A stretch of 64,000 nucleotides of DNA from Bdellovibrionales bacterium (lineage in GTDB: Bacteria; Bdellovibrionota; Bdellovibrionia; Bdellovibrionales; UBA1609). The notes beneath the pieces were generated by a model, which saw only the letters and a program-made list of their open reading frames with translations, was not told the DNA's origin and searched no databases. The translations under genes and the position numbers were made by a program. Where the stretch lies: NCBI GenBank assembly GCA_020628165.1, contig JAHDFM010000010.1:27927-91926 (forward strand), written 5' to 3'. This document shows positions 45,928-55,011 of this stretch, one piece after another; the first letter of the stretch is position 1, and every line of letters starts with the position of its first letter.

Positions 45928-46434
45928 TTAATGACTTGTTTTGTGAGACTTAGATTTGACTTTGCTCCAGTCCTTAATTTGCCAATTGGTTTTGCAGGTA
46001 GCAACGAGCTCTCCTTGAGCATTATTGATCACAGTGATCATTTCGTGCCAAGACTCATCGTCATTCTCCACAGAAGGGGCTGCACTGATTTTGCAAATGG
46101 CCGTGAGCGCACCGCGGCCCTGTTTCTCATAACTCATATTTAAGTCTTTTAAAATAAAGCGATACTTCTGTGGGCTGAAGTTTTGGGCAAGAACAAGGCC
46201 AGCCGGGTACTCGCCCAAAGTGGCTAGAGCGCAAGCATGGGCTCCTTTGATATGATTTTGGCGAGCTTTCACAGATGGTGAGTGGATTTGCACCATGTCT
46301 TTTGAAAGTTCTTGGATTTTAAACTTCAGAGGCTTGTTAAATGGAATATTAAAATCGAGGATTTTATCCAATAATCGGTGTTTTAGTTTTTTATTTTTAA
46401 TTCCATCCACTTTCTTAAAGATATCAATTTTCAT
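45928..46434 (-). CDS. DUF4442 hot-dog-fold protein
   Basis: A 168-residue protein of the DUF4442 type, related to PaaI-like thioesterases. Recognisable parts are PFNKPLKFKIQELSKD, the motif NHIKGAHACALATLGEYPAG (centre of the hot-dog helix) and a long final strand ending GELVATCKTNWQIKDW. The Asn/His and Gly-Ala-His around residues 80-85 suggest an active site, although DUF4442 members are not firmly characterised. It overlaps the end of the nitronate-monooxygenase-like gene by 11 bases, so both belong to one operon. Confidence 0.8.
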   Translation of the reverse strand: MKIDIFKKVDGIKNKKLKHRLLDKILDFNIPFNKPLKFKIQELSKDMVQIHSPSVKARQNHIKGAHACALATLGEYPAGLVLAQNFSPQKYRFILKDLNMSYEKQGRGALTAICKISAAPSVENDDESWHEMITVINNAQGELVATCKTNWQIKDWSKVKSKSHKTSH

Positions 46435-47419
46435 CGGGAAGTCCTTTTTTTAATTCATGATAATCGTTCACAATTTGGTAAATGATTTCTTCACAGCCTT
46501 TGATATCATCGACCAAGCCGACACTTTGCCCAGCACTCCAGACACTTTTCCAGCTCATATTGGTGGCTGCTTTCTCTAGCGCCTTCATACCTGCTAAATG
46601 AATGAGCGGTACGACAAATTTTTTGGTAGTAGGGTTGTTTTTTAAAAATTTGGTGACTGGGTTGAGCTTTAGCCCTTGTTTTTTAACGAAGTCTGTATTG
46701 ATCACAGCAGCAGGGGTGCCGGACACTTTTTCAGTCATCACGATATCTTCAGGGTTGGAGTCAACGATGGCTTGTTTGTACTCTTGGTTCACTTTGGCTT
46801 CGGTGCTTGCGATGAAGCGTGTACCTATGCTTACAGCCTCAGCACCAAGAGCGAGACTTGCAAGCAAAGTGCGGCCATCGGCAATGCCACCAGCTGCAAT
46901 CACAGGAATGTCGAGCTTTTGTTTTAGCCAAGGAATCAATGAAAACGGAGATAAGGGGCCTGCGTGCCCACCAGCTCCACTACACACAGCGATGACGGCA
47001 TCAGCTCCCATATCTTGCACTTTGAGAGCGTGCTCTAAATTGGTGACATCACAAAAAACTTTAGCACCATTTTTATGAGCTTCTTTGATGGTGACTTTTG
47101 GATTACCGAGTGAGGTGATAAAGCACTCCACACCGCAATCGAGACTTGATTTTAAGTCTGTTGGGTAGCGTTTATTACTTTTATTAACAATTAAATTCAC
47201 TCCAATGGGTTTTTGAGTTTGCTCTTTAATTTTTACTAGGGCTTTTTTAAACTCTTCAGGTGGTCGGTAATTGAGTGAGGGCAGTGTGCCGAGGGCTCCG
47301 GCTTCACTGGCTGCAACCACCATTTCAACATTGGAAACTAAGAACATGGGTGCTTCAATGATCGGGTACTTGAGTCCCATCATTTTGGTGAATTGTGTTT
47401 GAATGTTATTGAGGTTCAT
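46424..47419 (-). CDS. Nitronate monooxygenase-like FMN enzyme
   Basis: A 331-residue TIM-barrel flavoprotein of the NPD/YrpB family (nitronate monooxygenase and enoyl-reductase-like enzymes). The N-terminal LKYPIIEAPMFLVSN, the CSGAGGHAGP loop with its catalytic-type His, and the phosphate-binding AAGGIADGRTLLASLALGAE followed by IGTRFIAS are all present. The ATG at 47419 has AAGGG at better spacing than the one at 47425. Substrate is uncertain: nitroalkanes or fatty-acyl intermediates are both known for the family. Overlaps a DUF4442 gene by 11 bases. Confidence 0.87.
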   Translation of the reverse strand: MNLNNIQTQFTKMMGLKYPIIEAPMFLVSNVEMVVAASEAGALGTLPSLNYRPPEEFKKALVKIKEQTQKPIGVNLIVNKSNKRYPTDLKSSLDCGVECFITSLGNPKVTIKEAHKNGAKVFCDVTNLEHALKVQDMGADAVIAVCSGAGGHAGPLSPFSLIPWLKQKLDIPVIAAGGIADGRTLLASLALGAEAVSIGTRFIASTEAKVNQEYKQAIVDSNPEDIVMTEKVSGTPAAVINTDFVKKQGLKLNPVTKFLKNNPTTKKFVVPLIHLAGMKALEKAATNMSWKSVWSAGQSVGLVDDIKGCEEIIYQIVNDYHELKKGLPDEN

Positions 47420-47574
47420 AGGCATTGCCCTTTTTTATGTATTTGTCGTGCTTAGTAGATGTCTCATCATAGTTGCTGTTGCCTCTAGAAATCAATAAAA
47501 ACTGCATTTTTATGTTGATTTTAATAGGTGATTGCAGATAAAAACTTTGCTGCTTAACAAATTTTGGAGGAAAG

Positions 47575-48495
47575 ATGGCTAAGAAGAAAAAGACAACAAA
47601 AAAGAAGGCAGCTAAAAAGAAAACAACCAAAAAAGCGGCTAAGAAAAAAACGACAAAGAAAACGGCTAAAAAGAAAGTAGCTAAGAAAAAAGCGACAAAA
47701 AAGAAAGCGAAGAAAAAAACAATGAAGAAAAAGGCTGTCAAAAAGAAGACAAAAAAGAAAGCCACAAAGAAAAAAGCCACCAAAAAAAAGGCGACTAAAA
47801 AAAAGACAACAACTAAGAAAAAAGCAAAAAAGAAAGCGACTAAAAAGAAGGCCACGAAAAAAGCCGTAAAGAAGAAAACAACGAAGGCGAAAGCCACAAC
47901 AAAAAAAGCTGCGGCTCCAAAGAAAAAGGCAGCCCCTAAAAAAGCGGCAAAGCCCACTAAAAAGAAAGCAGCTAAACCTGCGCCTAAAAAATCTGACAGC
48001 AAACCAGCAAAAAACCTGACTGTATATACTGCTCAAGTGACCGTGGGCGGAACGATGCCTCAGTTTGATTTGCCTTTGACTGGGAATAAAAACTTAACGA
48101 ACGAGCAGCTTAAAGGGCAAAAAACAGTGATTTACTTTTATCCAAAAGATCACACTCCTGGTTGCACTATTGAGGGCCACGATTTCTCAAAGTTAAAAAA
48201 TGACTTCTCAGATAACAACACAGTTGTTTATGGTGTGTCTCGTGACTCTATAAAGTCCCACGAGCGTTTTATTGAAAAGCAAAACTACACCATTGAACTC
48301 ATCAGTGATGAAGATGAAAAGCTGTGCTCTATCTTTGGTGCTATCAAATTAAAAAACATGTACGGCAAACAAGTCCGCGGCATTGATAGAAGTACTTTTG
48401 TCATCGATGAAAATGGCCAATTGGTCAAAGAGTGGAGATCTGTAAAAGTAGCAGGTCACGCTGAAGAAGTTCTTGAATACATTAAAAACAGTTAA
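47575..48495 (+). CDS. Peroxiredoxin (Bcp/PrxQ type) fused to histone-H1-like Lys/Ala tail
   Basis: A 306-residue fusion. Residues 1-147 are almost only Lys, Ala, Thr and Pro, in KKATKKK-like repeats, as in histone H1 or bacterial H1-like DNA-binding tails. Residues 155-306 are a PrxQ/Bcp peroxiredoxin: VIYFYPKDHTPGCTIEGHD places the peroxidatic cysteine at Cys197. The usual resolving cysteine five residues later is His202; Cys251 (EKLCSIFG) might substitute. Arg and Thr motifs (GIDRSTFVID) are normal. The likely role is a DNA-bound hydroperoxide reductase, but only the fold and the tail are seen. ATG follows GGAGGAAAG. No sign of a frameshift: one continuous frame. Confidence 0.93.
   Translation: MAKKKKTTKKKAAKKKTTKKAAKKKTTKKTAKKKVAKKKATKKKAKKKTMKKKAVKKKTKKKATKKKATKKKATKKKTTTKKKAKKKATKKKATKKAVKKKTTKAKATTKKAAAPKKKAAPKKAAKPTKKKAAKPAPKKSDSKPAKNLTVYTAQVTVGGTMPQFDLPLTGNKNLTNEQLKGQKTVIYFYPKDHTPGCTIEGHDFSKLKNDFSDNNTVVYGVSRDSIKSHERFIEKQNYTIELISDEDEKLCSIFGAIKLKNMYGKQVRGIDRSTFVIDENGQLVKEWRSVKVAGHAEEVLEYIKNS
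47578..47994 (+). repeat. Degenerate A-rich repeats encoding the Lys/Ala tail
   Basis: The first third of the peroxiredoxin gene is made of imperfect short repeats of AAGAAAAAAGC and ACAAAAAAG type. Codons alternate AAA/AAG and all four Ala and Thr codons, so the repeat is kept at protein rather than DNA level. The reverse strand gives a long artefactual Phe-rich frame here. Confidence 0.85.
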
Positions 48496-48550
48496 AAACG
48501 ATTATTGTTTTATTGTTCTGAAAACAAAAAATCAAATTTATGAAATATCA

Positions 48551-48582
48551 AAAAATGCCGTCAGAGATGTCGGCATTTTTTT
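48551..48582 (+). terminator. Rho-independent terminator after the peroxiredoxin fusion gene
   Basis: AAAAATGCCG and CGGCATTTTTTT pair around a ten-base loop, about 55 bp after the stop. Confidence 0.9.
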
Positions 48583-48601
48583 CATATTAATAATTAGTAA
48601 A

Positions 48602-48627
48602 AAAGCCCTACTTTTAGTAGAGCTTTT
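48602..48627 (-). terminator. Terminator for the (-) gene ending at 48655
   Basis: Read on the minus strand, AAAAGCTCTAC pairs with GTAGGGCTTTT around a five-base loop, with one mismatch, and is followed by T residues. Confidence 0.75.
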
Positions 48628-48654
48628 ATTGTGCTTAGATTAGATATCAGTTTT

Positions 48655-49440
48655 TTAGTTAGCAGTGCTCATCATTTGCTGTTCAACGGCTTGGATTTGC
48701 TCTAAGATGCGTTGAATTTCTTTTTTGACTTCATACCACTCTTCCGGATTGAACGACTCACCTTTGTAACAAAAGACGTTGTTGCTAGTGATGTTTGCCC
48801 AGATCCAACGACGTGGCTTCCATTCCAGGTCCATTGCCATCAACTCGTCATGCTTTTGATACAATAAAGCCACTTTATCTTTGAAGTGCTTACGAACTTT
48901 AATGAGTAATTCTTTTCTGTCAGGATCCACTTCTTTTTTAATTCTTTTGTTCAATATTCTCACAGCACGGCTGTTAAAATAAATTTTGTATCGTGTTGAT
49001 CGCAGTTGATGTGGCTCTCTTAATACTCGCCATTTGTACATGTTTTCTAAATTGATTTTTAAATTCTCTTCGTCATCGTTATCCATGTCTAACATGTAGT
49101 TTCCATAGAACTGACAGACGCTTAAATTTTCGACTCCGAGTGGGTCATCTTTTTTGGCGATGACATGAATGGATTGGCGAGGTCTTTGTTTATCTATAAT
49201 GAGTTGTCCGTCTTCATAGACTTTAAGGTTCACATGCTTACCCATAGAACGAACACCTTTGTATCCAGCTCTAGACTCATGACTAGAATCAGAAAGCATC
49301 ACTCTTTTTAAGTCATTGTAATCATAGTTACCACTGTATTTAGTGTTTCCATAAAACTGAACCATACTTTTGGCGGAAACAATGTGATGTGCAAAAATGA
49401 AACAGCAGGCAACTAATAATTTATTCATAATCTTCAACAT
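48655..49440 (-). CDS. Exported protein of unknown function
   Basis: A 261-residue protein with a signal peptide (MNKLLVACCFIFAHHIVSA from residue 5). The mature half starts SMVQFYGNTKYSGNYDYND, has a central beta region (HVNLKVYEDGQLIIDKQRP) and ends in a long charged helix with coiled-coil character (KKEIQRILEQIQAVEQQMM). Two cysteines remain after cleavage (SVCQFY and VFCYKG). The ATG at 49440 follows AGAGG. No family recognised. Convergent with the peroxiredoxin fusion, with separate terminators. Confidence 0.75.
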   Translation of the reverse strand: MLKIMNKLLVACCFIFAHHIVSAKSMVQFYGNTKYSGNYDYNDLKRVMLSDSSHESRAGYKGVRSMGKHVNLKVYEDGQLIIDKQRPRQSIHVIAKKDDPLGVENLSVCQFYGNYMLDMDNDDEENLKINLENMYKWRVLREPHQLRSTRYKIYFNSRAVRILNKRIKKEVDPDRKELLIKVRKHFKDKVALLYQKHDELMAMDLEWKPRRWIWANITSNNVFCYKGESFNPEEWYEVKKEIQRILEQIQAVEQQMMSTAN

Positions 49441-49651
49441 ACGGACCTCTTTTTTTGTTTTTTTAAACTTGTAAATATACTAAGCGAAAAAATATCAACT
49501 GTGGGTATTTTTTAATAAAGTTATCAAATTAGTATGAATTGTTGTCCCATAGTTAGAAGGTGTCTTAAATGAGTTAGTTAGTTGTCTCAAATTGATGTTT
49601 TAAAGACCGTAACATTTTAAGAATATTCAGAAAAAATCCGAAACAAACCAT

Positions 49652-50101
49652 ATGAAAAATTTAATTTTTGCACTTGTTTTATTTGCTTCTGGAGTTATTT
49701 TTGCCAAGTTTTATTTCACTGTGAACACTGTTGAGAAGACCGAAGCGATTGTCGAGGAAGAAGAAGTCATTGAAGACACAAGTCTCGAAGAAGTGCCAGG
49801 TACGAACACTGAAGAGGAGCAAAATAAACCGACTGTTAAAAAACAAAACAAAGTTAAAAAAGCGGGGATTGATGATAGCATAGACTCACAACCGGCCACT
49901 GACGAGAAAGCGGTGAGCAATGAAAAGATATCTGAAATCGATAAAAAGTTAAAAGCTCTAGATGATAAAATCAACAAAGATATAAAAGGTCTGAAAGGGT
50001 ACGACAAAGACTTTGCTCAGCAACTAGAGGCTGAAATCAACGATAAATCAAAAATTAAAATGGACGGTGATGATGAGTTCACGGCCAAAGAGTATGAATA
50101 A
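49652..50101 (+). CDS. Membrane-anchored acidic/charged protein of unknown function
   Basis: A 149-residue protein with one N-terminal hydrophobic helix (residues 3-18) ending FAKFYF, then an acidic Glu/Thr run and a Lys-rich stretch, then a coiled-coil-like helix (ISEIDKKLKALDDKINKDIK). No ribosome site is obvious and no family is recognised. It converges with the mscS gene 25 bp away. Confidence 0.6.
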   Translation: MKNLIFALVLFASGVIFAKFYFTVNTVEKTEAIVEEEEVIEDTSLEEVPGTNTEEEQNKPTVKKQNKVKKAGIDDSIDSQPATDEKAVSNEKISEIDKKLKALDDKINKDIKGLKGYDKDFAQQLEAEINDKSKIKMDGDDEFTAKEYE

Positions 50102-50126
50102 TTAATAGCAAAGAATTTTCTACGAT

Positions 50127-50978
50127 TTATACAAGTGGTTTGTTAGTATTTTCTGCGACATTTTGACTGCCAGTTAAGAAAGTTGCCGGTCTTTTTATCT
50201 TATGCTTGTTAAAAGCAGCAGTCACACGTGTGATAATATCAGTTTGGAAGGCTTTTTCAAAACGCACATCAATCACATAAGCCTTCGCTGTTAATACCAG
50301 AGCAATGGTGTGTGATAGATGACTTTCTTTTACGACGATAGAAACAGGTTTTTTTAAAAAAGCAAAACGACTTGTGTAAATCACTTCTTTGATGATTTTT
50401 TGAGCTAAATCGAGGTTAGCATTGATATCTAAGTGAAAGTCACAACAGATCATCATATCTAAGGCACCAGCATTCCCTGAGGCCACTACATCTGACATAA
50501 ATTTATTGTTTGGGATGGTGACAAGGTTATCATCTAACGTGACAAGTCTTACGGCACGCAGCCCAATGTTAGCAATTTCACCGTAAGTGTCACCAAACTG
50601 CACGCGGTCACCCACTTGGAACGGACGATCAAAAAGCAATGTGACGCCAGCAACGATGGAACCTGCAATATCTTTAAGTGCAAAACCAATAGCCACGGCA
50701 GCAGAACCACCTAAACCAATGAGTAGCTTTTCTGGTGGTTTTAAAATGCCAAAAATGATTCCAATGGTTCCAAAGATATAGATGGCAAATGTTAAGATGG
50801 TTGATATTTGTAAACTGAGCAGGCGGTAACCGGGGAGCTCTTCTTCAATTTTATCGCTGAGCTTTCTTACAAATTTAGCGAGCACCATGATCATGGCAAA
50901 GGCTATAATAGCAATAAAGATTTGCTTAAAGTTCAGTTGCGATAAAAAATCGGAAAAATTAATATCAGGAGCTTCCAT
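50127..50978 (-). CDS. MscS-family mechanosensitive ion channel
   Basis: A 283-residue channel of the small-conductance mechanosensitive family. Three transmembrane helices are visible (near residues 16-33, 49-75 and 86-115). The pore-lining helix LLIGLGGSAAVAIGFALKDI runs into SIVAGVTLLFDRPFQVGDRV, and the beta domain with ERVEI-like YGEIANIGLRAVRLVTLDDN, LVTIPNNKFMSD follows. It would release solutes on membrane tension. The start overlaps the end of the large ATPase gene by 14 bases in another frame, so the two are translated together, suggesting an ATPase-linked channel. Confidence 0.92.
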   Translation of the reverse strand: MEAPDINFSDFLSQLNFKQIFIAIIAFAMIMVLAKFVRKLSDKIEEELPGYRLLSLQISTILTFAIYIFGTIGIIFGILKPPEKLLIGLGGSAAVAIGFALKDIAGSIVAGVTLLFDRPFQVGDRVQFGDTYGEIANIGLRAVRLVTLDDNLVTIPNNKFMSDVVASGNAGALDMMICCDFHLDINANLDLAQKIIKEVIYTSRFAFLKKPVSIVVKESHLSHTIALVLTAKAYVIDVRFEKAFQTDIITRVTAAFNKHKIKRPATFLTGSQNVAENTNKPLV

Positions 50979-53592
50979 AGAGGTAATTGTTCCTTTTTAA
51001 GTGTTTGAGAATGGCATGCATCCACTTGATCGAAATTTTGTAACGACCATCATTGTTGTTTTTAACAATCATTCCTTCTTCTAGGCCGCGTTTGTAGGCC
51101 TGTCTTACCAAGCCTAGGGGTAAGTTTGTAGCTTCTGAGGCTTCCTTGATGTTTAAGCTTTCGTGGCGAAAGGTGGCAGCAAAAATAAATAGCATATTTT
51201 GAGTGAGTTGATTGCTGTCTTGTAAGTGAACATCTTTGGGTAAACCAACTTTAAAGTGCTTTCCGTACACGCCAATGATTGAGTTGATCCATAGGTTTTT
51301 GGCAACCTGTGGGTTGCCTTCTGATTGTTCCCATAACAATTGAAAAAAGCGTTCTTCAATATTAAAGGTTTCACCGATGTTGTGGTGCCCCTGGTTGGTG
51401 GCAGAAAATAAAATCTTATCATAATTATGCTTGTAACCTGTTTGGTTGTGCGCTGACATGATCAGTTGTTGCAGCTCTTTATCGCTCCAACGTGGCATTT
51501 TGTAGTGCGAGCGAAAGTAGTGGGTGCTGTCAGTCACACAATTTAAGTAAACCCAAGATTGTTCTGTTAGAGAACACACCCAATAGACGTTTTTATAATT
51601 AGAGTTGATCATCTGCATGAAGGTATTAAAGCCATCAAAGCCTCCGAGTTTGCCCAAAAATAGATTTTGGATGTTATCGACAAGGATCACTCTTTTTTTA
51701 TTGGTTGTTGAGTCTTCGTCTTCGCCTTCAATTTTATCTTCGCGTTTGACCTTTTTTACATTGAGATTGGTTGTGAAGAACTTTTCAATGAGCTTAGGAG
51801 AGGTGAGTTTCTCGTTGATGGAAATGTAGGTGGTCTCTATACTTTTATCTTTCAACGATTTTTCTAAATGCTTTAAAAAATAAGACTTACCAACACCATG
51901 CTCTCCAGAAAGAGCCATGGTGTTTTCGTCGTCAATGCCTTCATTCCAGTTACTAATTTTTTTATAAATGCTTTCAAAAAAATTATTGTCAGCACCTATC
52001 CAGCGTTCGTCAGCAAATTCAAAATAAGATTCAAATGTCTGTTTGTACTCGTCGGGGACAACCACTTGTTGAGCTTTTGTAGTTTTTTGCGAGCTTTCTA
52101 AGCGCACACGCAATAACTTTAAAGATAGCTTTTTAATGATTTCAAAGCGCTTAAGCCAGTTAGACAACCAATTAAAAACAATATGTCCAACAATCAGACA
52201 AACGGCAGGAAAGCAAAAAAGAATTTTAAAACGGCCTTTACAAAGATCAGCAATTTTTTTGAATACTTTATGAGCACTAATGTGTTCTATGTAACTTGCA
52301 ATTTCGTCAGACCACTTAGAAAAGGCATAGGAAAGAACAAAAAAGCTCACCCAATAGGCGAGTGAGTTCACTTGAATATAAATCAAGCCTTGGCTGACGG
52401 CATTTTCGACGGTGTAAAGGAAACAGTAAAGTACAAAAAAGTAAATCCCAATGAACTTAGAAGTGCCAACAATGCGCTCTTTCAGTTGCGTTTTGTTGGT
52501 GGCTCCGATACTGCGCAAAACACGGGTGAGTGACATCTCAATAATGATTCTAAATATTCTGTAGTAGGCATAAGCAATTACAAAAGGAGAGAACAGAATA
52601 AAAAACTCATAAATTGTAGAGCGTATAAGAATGTACTCACAAATGTTGACGAGAATTATGATGGAAACCCAGGTCAGAAAGGGGTTGATCTGTTGAATCC
52701 ACAGGGCCATGTTGCGATAGTTTTTATTGCGGTAGCCTTTGCGGAAAAATTCTTTTTGTTTGGTATCAAGTAAATTGGAAAATCTAACAAAGAAAGAGTA
52801 AAAAATGAAAGGCAAGCAGAGAACTAGCAAAATAAGAAATGCTTCAATTACAATTTTAGTGATTCCGGCAAAGCCACCGTAGATGTTGTTCTTTAGCATT
52901 GAGACTTTTTGCTGGATGAGTGATTGGTACTGATAAGAGACCAAACGCCACTCAAGTTTGATGTCTTCAATAGCGCCGGTGTGTTGGCCAAAAATATTGA
53001 TGCTGTTGGTTTGCAACTCTGCTTTGAGAATTTGTGAGCGAATGGCATTGAGCTTTTTAAAGTTTTGGTTCACCTCTATGCGTTTGCTTTCAGTGGCTTT
53101 AAAAATCTGATCACGCATGTTTTTGGCGAGGGTTTCTTGCTCTTCGTTGTCATCTGGTACTTTTTTTAAAATGTCTTCAAGTTGTTTAAAGACTGGAAAG
53201 TTATCAGGGAAATCTAGAGCATTGTAAGCCAAGGCGCGCCACTGCTGTTGAAACTCAGTGTAAGTGGTTTTTTGCGAAGTAAACTTCTCAAGCAAAGCGA
53301 TGAATTTTTTTTGATCTTCCGAGCTTTTTTTTCTGAAAGTTTCGAGAATAGTGTTGAATTCATTTTCTAGTTTTTTTAAATCAATGCTTGGTTTTATAGG
53401 CTCTGTTTGAACAACTTGTTTGATTTCTTCTCTGTTTGTTTGGACAGCTTCAGTTGGTGAGTTGGCATCTACAGCCTCAGCTGTTTCTTGGTTTTCGCTG
53501 GTTGAATTTGCAGTTTCTGTAGAAGCTATCAGATTTATCGAGAACGAACAAACTAAGGTAATGAATAGGTGCTTTATCAATTGGGGTCTCAT
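50965..53592 (-). CDS. 875-residue membrane-embedded P-loop ATPase with C-terminal winged helix
   Basis: A multi-domain protein. Residues 1-23 are a signal peptide; 65-235 are helical and partly coiled-coil, presumably periplasmic. About five or six transmembrane helices lie between 247 and 480 (for example 247-270, 305-325, 330-350, 380-396, 408-424, 455-473). A cytosolic ATPase follows with Walker A GEHGVGKS (563-570) and Walker B RVILVDN (634-640), then a sensor-like region, and a C-terminal winged-helix-like segment near 795-850 (LNIKEASEATNLPLGLVRQA). It overlaps a MscS gene by 14 bases. I know no named family for this arrangement; it may be an ATP-driven or ATP-gated partner of the channel. 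Confidence 0.85.
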   Translation of the reverse strand: MRPQLIKHLFITLVCSFSINLIASTETANSTSENQETAEAVDANSPTEAVQTNREEIKQVVQTEPIKPSIDLKKLENEFNTILETFRKKSSEDQKKFIALLEKFTSQKTTYTEFQQQWRALAYNALDFPDNFPVFKQLEDILKKVPDDNEEQETLAKNMRDQIFKATESKRIEVNQNFKKLNAIRSQILKAELQTNSINIFGQHTGAIEDIKLEWRLVSYQYQSLIQQKVSMLKNNIYGGFAGITKIVIEAFLILLVLCLPFIFYSFFVRFSNLLDTKQKEFFRKGYRNKNYRNMALWIQQINPFLTWVSIIILVNICEYILIRSTIYEFFILFSPFVIAYAYYRIFRIIIEMSLTRVLRSIGATNKTQLKERIVGTSKFIGIYFFVLYCFLYTVENAVSQGLIYIQVNSLAYWVSFFVLSYAFSKWSDEIASYIEHISAHKVFKKIADLCKGRFKILFCFPAVCLIVGHIVFNWLSNWLKRFEIIKKLSLKLLRVRLESSQKTTKAQQVVVPDEYKQTFESYFEFADERWIGADNNFFESIYKKISNWNEGIDDENTMALSGEHGVGKSYFLKHLEKSLKDKSIETTYISINEKLTSPKLIEKFFTTNLNVKKVKREDKIEGEDEDSTTNKKRVILVDNIQNLFLGKLGGFDGFNTFMQMINSNYKNVYWVCSLTEQSWVYLNCVTDSTHYFRSHYKMPRWSDKELQQLIMSAHNQTGYKHNYDKILFSATNQGHHNIGETFNIEERFFQLLWEQSEGNPQVAKNLWINSIIGVYGKHFKVGLPKDVHLQDSNQLTQNMLFIFAATFRHESLNIKEASEATNLPLGLVRQAYKRGLEEGMIVKNNNDGRYKISIKWMHAILKHLKRNNYLYGSS

Positions 53593-53762
53593 CGTCTTTA
53601 TATTGTAAAATTCTAATTGCTGTATTGCAATATTAAACTAAGGCAACTGGCCTAAATAGAACTAGTTAAAATAAGTTGTGTAGACCATCTTATTATATCT
53701 AGACTAAATCAGCGAGCTGTTTATAATTATAAGGAAAATTATTCCTACACTAAAGGCAACAC

Positions 53763-54959
53763 GTGATTAAAATAGTTATTCTTTCATTTTTAGTGAGCAG
53801 TTGCTACTTTTCGCCAATGCGTTTGGCTGGAGATTTTGTTTTTGATAAAAAAAAGCAAGAAAAGCTAATTGGGTCTGCAGAAAAAGAATTGATAAAAAAG
53901 GCCTTTAAAGGATTAGATTTAACAAAAATGAGAGACGCACATGTTCATGTTGTTGGCGTAGGACATGGTCAGACGGGGATTGAAATCAACCCTACAATGA
54001 AGTCTGTTTTTCATATTAAAAATTTTATTCGATATCACATGTTTATGAGAGCCAGTGGCGTTCAGAAAACAGACAACATCGATAAGGCTTATGTGGATCG
54101 CTTGGTTGCCCTTATAAGAAATAGCAATTTAAAATTTAAACACAACATCCTAGCATTTGATAAGCACTACCACAAAGATGGGCGCTTAAACTCTAAAATG
54201 ACAGAAATGTACATACCCAATCGTTATATTTATAAACTGTCCCAAGAACACAGTGATATCTTTGAGCCAGTGATTTCCATTCACCCATACAGGAAAGACG
54301 CCGTCGAACGTTTACAGTTTTGGGCTAAAAAAGGCGTTCGTTTTGTCAAGTGGTTGCCAAATGCCATGGGAATGAACCCAGACGATCAAATTATAAATGA
54401 CTATTACAAAGTGATGGTTAAATACAATATGTACCTATTGACTCATGTGGGTGTTGAGCACTCGATTGAAGCTGCTGAAAATCAAGCTTTAGGCAACCCG
54501 CTTTTATTAAGAAGGCCTCTGAGCATGGGGGTTAATATCATTGCTGCTCACGGTGCCGCCATAGGAAAATTCAAAGACTTTGAAAATAACAATCAATTAG
54601 TAGATGGATATGAACTCCTTTTAAGAATGATGGATGAACCAAAATACAAAGGTTTGTTACAAATAGATATATCAGCAACTTTGGCACGAGACCGTCTAGA
54701 TCGAATGATATTAAAGCTTCTGGAGAGGCGAGATTTACACTCTCGCTTGGTTTACGGCAGTGACTACCCTGTGCCTGCGGTGAATGTGGTTATGCCTCTT
54801 GGTAAGTTGATGAAAATGGGCTTTCTCACAGAAGAACAAGTAAAGCCATTAAGCAATATTTATAAAATAAATCCCATACTATTTAATTTTGTTTTGTTTC
54901 GTTCGATCAAGCACCCAAAAACGGGTCAAAGGTTTACAGATGAGGCCTTTTACTTTTAA
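53763..54959 (+). CDS. Amidohydrolase-family lipoprotein
   Basis: A 398-residue protein with GTG start and lipobox VSSC (Cys14). The mature part is a TIM-barrel metal-dependent hydrolase of the amidohydrolase-2 type. It has the strand-1 motif MRDAHVHVVG (H-x-H), later WLPNAMGMNP, the strand-5-like TLLTHVGVEHS, HGAA (NIIAAHGAA), and the final Asp in LVYGSDYPVP. A divalent-metal carboxylate/amide hydrolase at the envelope is expected. It lies 50 bp upstream of a NamZ-type gene and probably shares its transcript, which suggests a role in cell-wall amino-sugar turnover (inference). Confidence 0.82.
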   Translation: MIKIVILSFLVSSCYFSPMRLAGDFVFDKKKQEKLIGSAEKELIKKAFKGLDLTKMRDAHVHVVGVGHGQTGIEINPTMKSVFHIKNFIRYHMFMRASGVQKTDNIDKAYVDRLVALIRNSNLKFKHNILAFDKHYHKDGRLNSKMTEMYIPNRYIYKLSQEHSDIFEPVISIHPYRKDAVERLQFWAKKGVRFVKWLPNAMGMNPDDQIINDYYKVMVKYNMYLLTHVGVEHSIEAAENQALGNPLLLRRPLSMGVNIIAAHGAAIGKFKDFENNNQLVDGYELLLRMMDEPKYKGLLQIDISATLARDRLDRMILKLLERRDLHSRLVYGSDYPVPAVNVVMPLGKLMKMGFLTEEQVKPLSNIYKINPILFNFVLFRSIKHPKTGQRFTDEAFYF

Positions 54960-55011
54960 ACTTAATTAGTGAATTAAAAATGAATGGCTTGCAATAGTGC
55001 GGAGGACAGTC

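Noticed and set aside
47406..48002. Long Phe-rich minus-strand frame opposite the Lys/Ala tail
   Set aside because: It is the mirror of the A-rich repeats encoding Lys/Ala on (+), has no ribosome site and would encode an implausible low-complexity hydrophobic protein.
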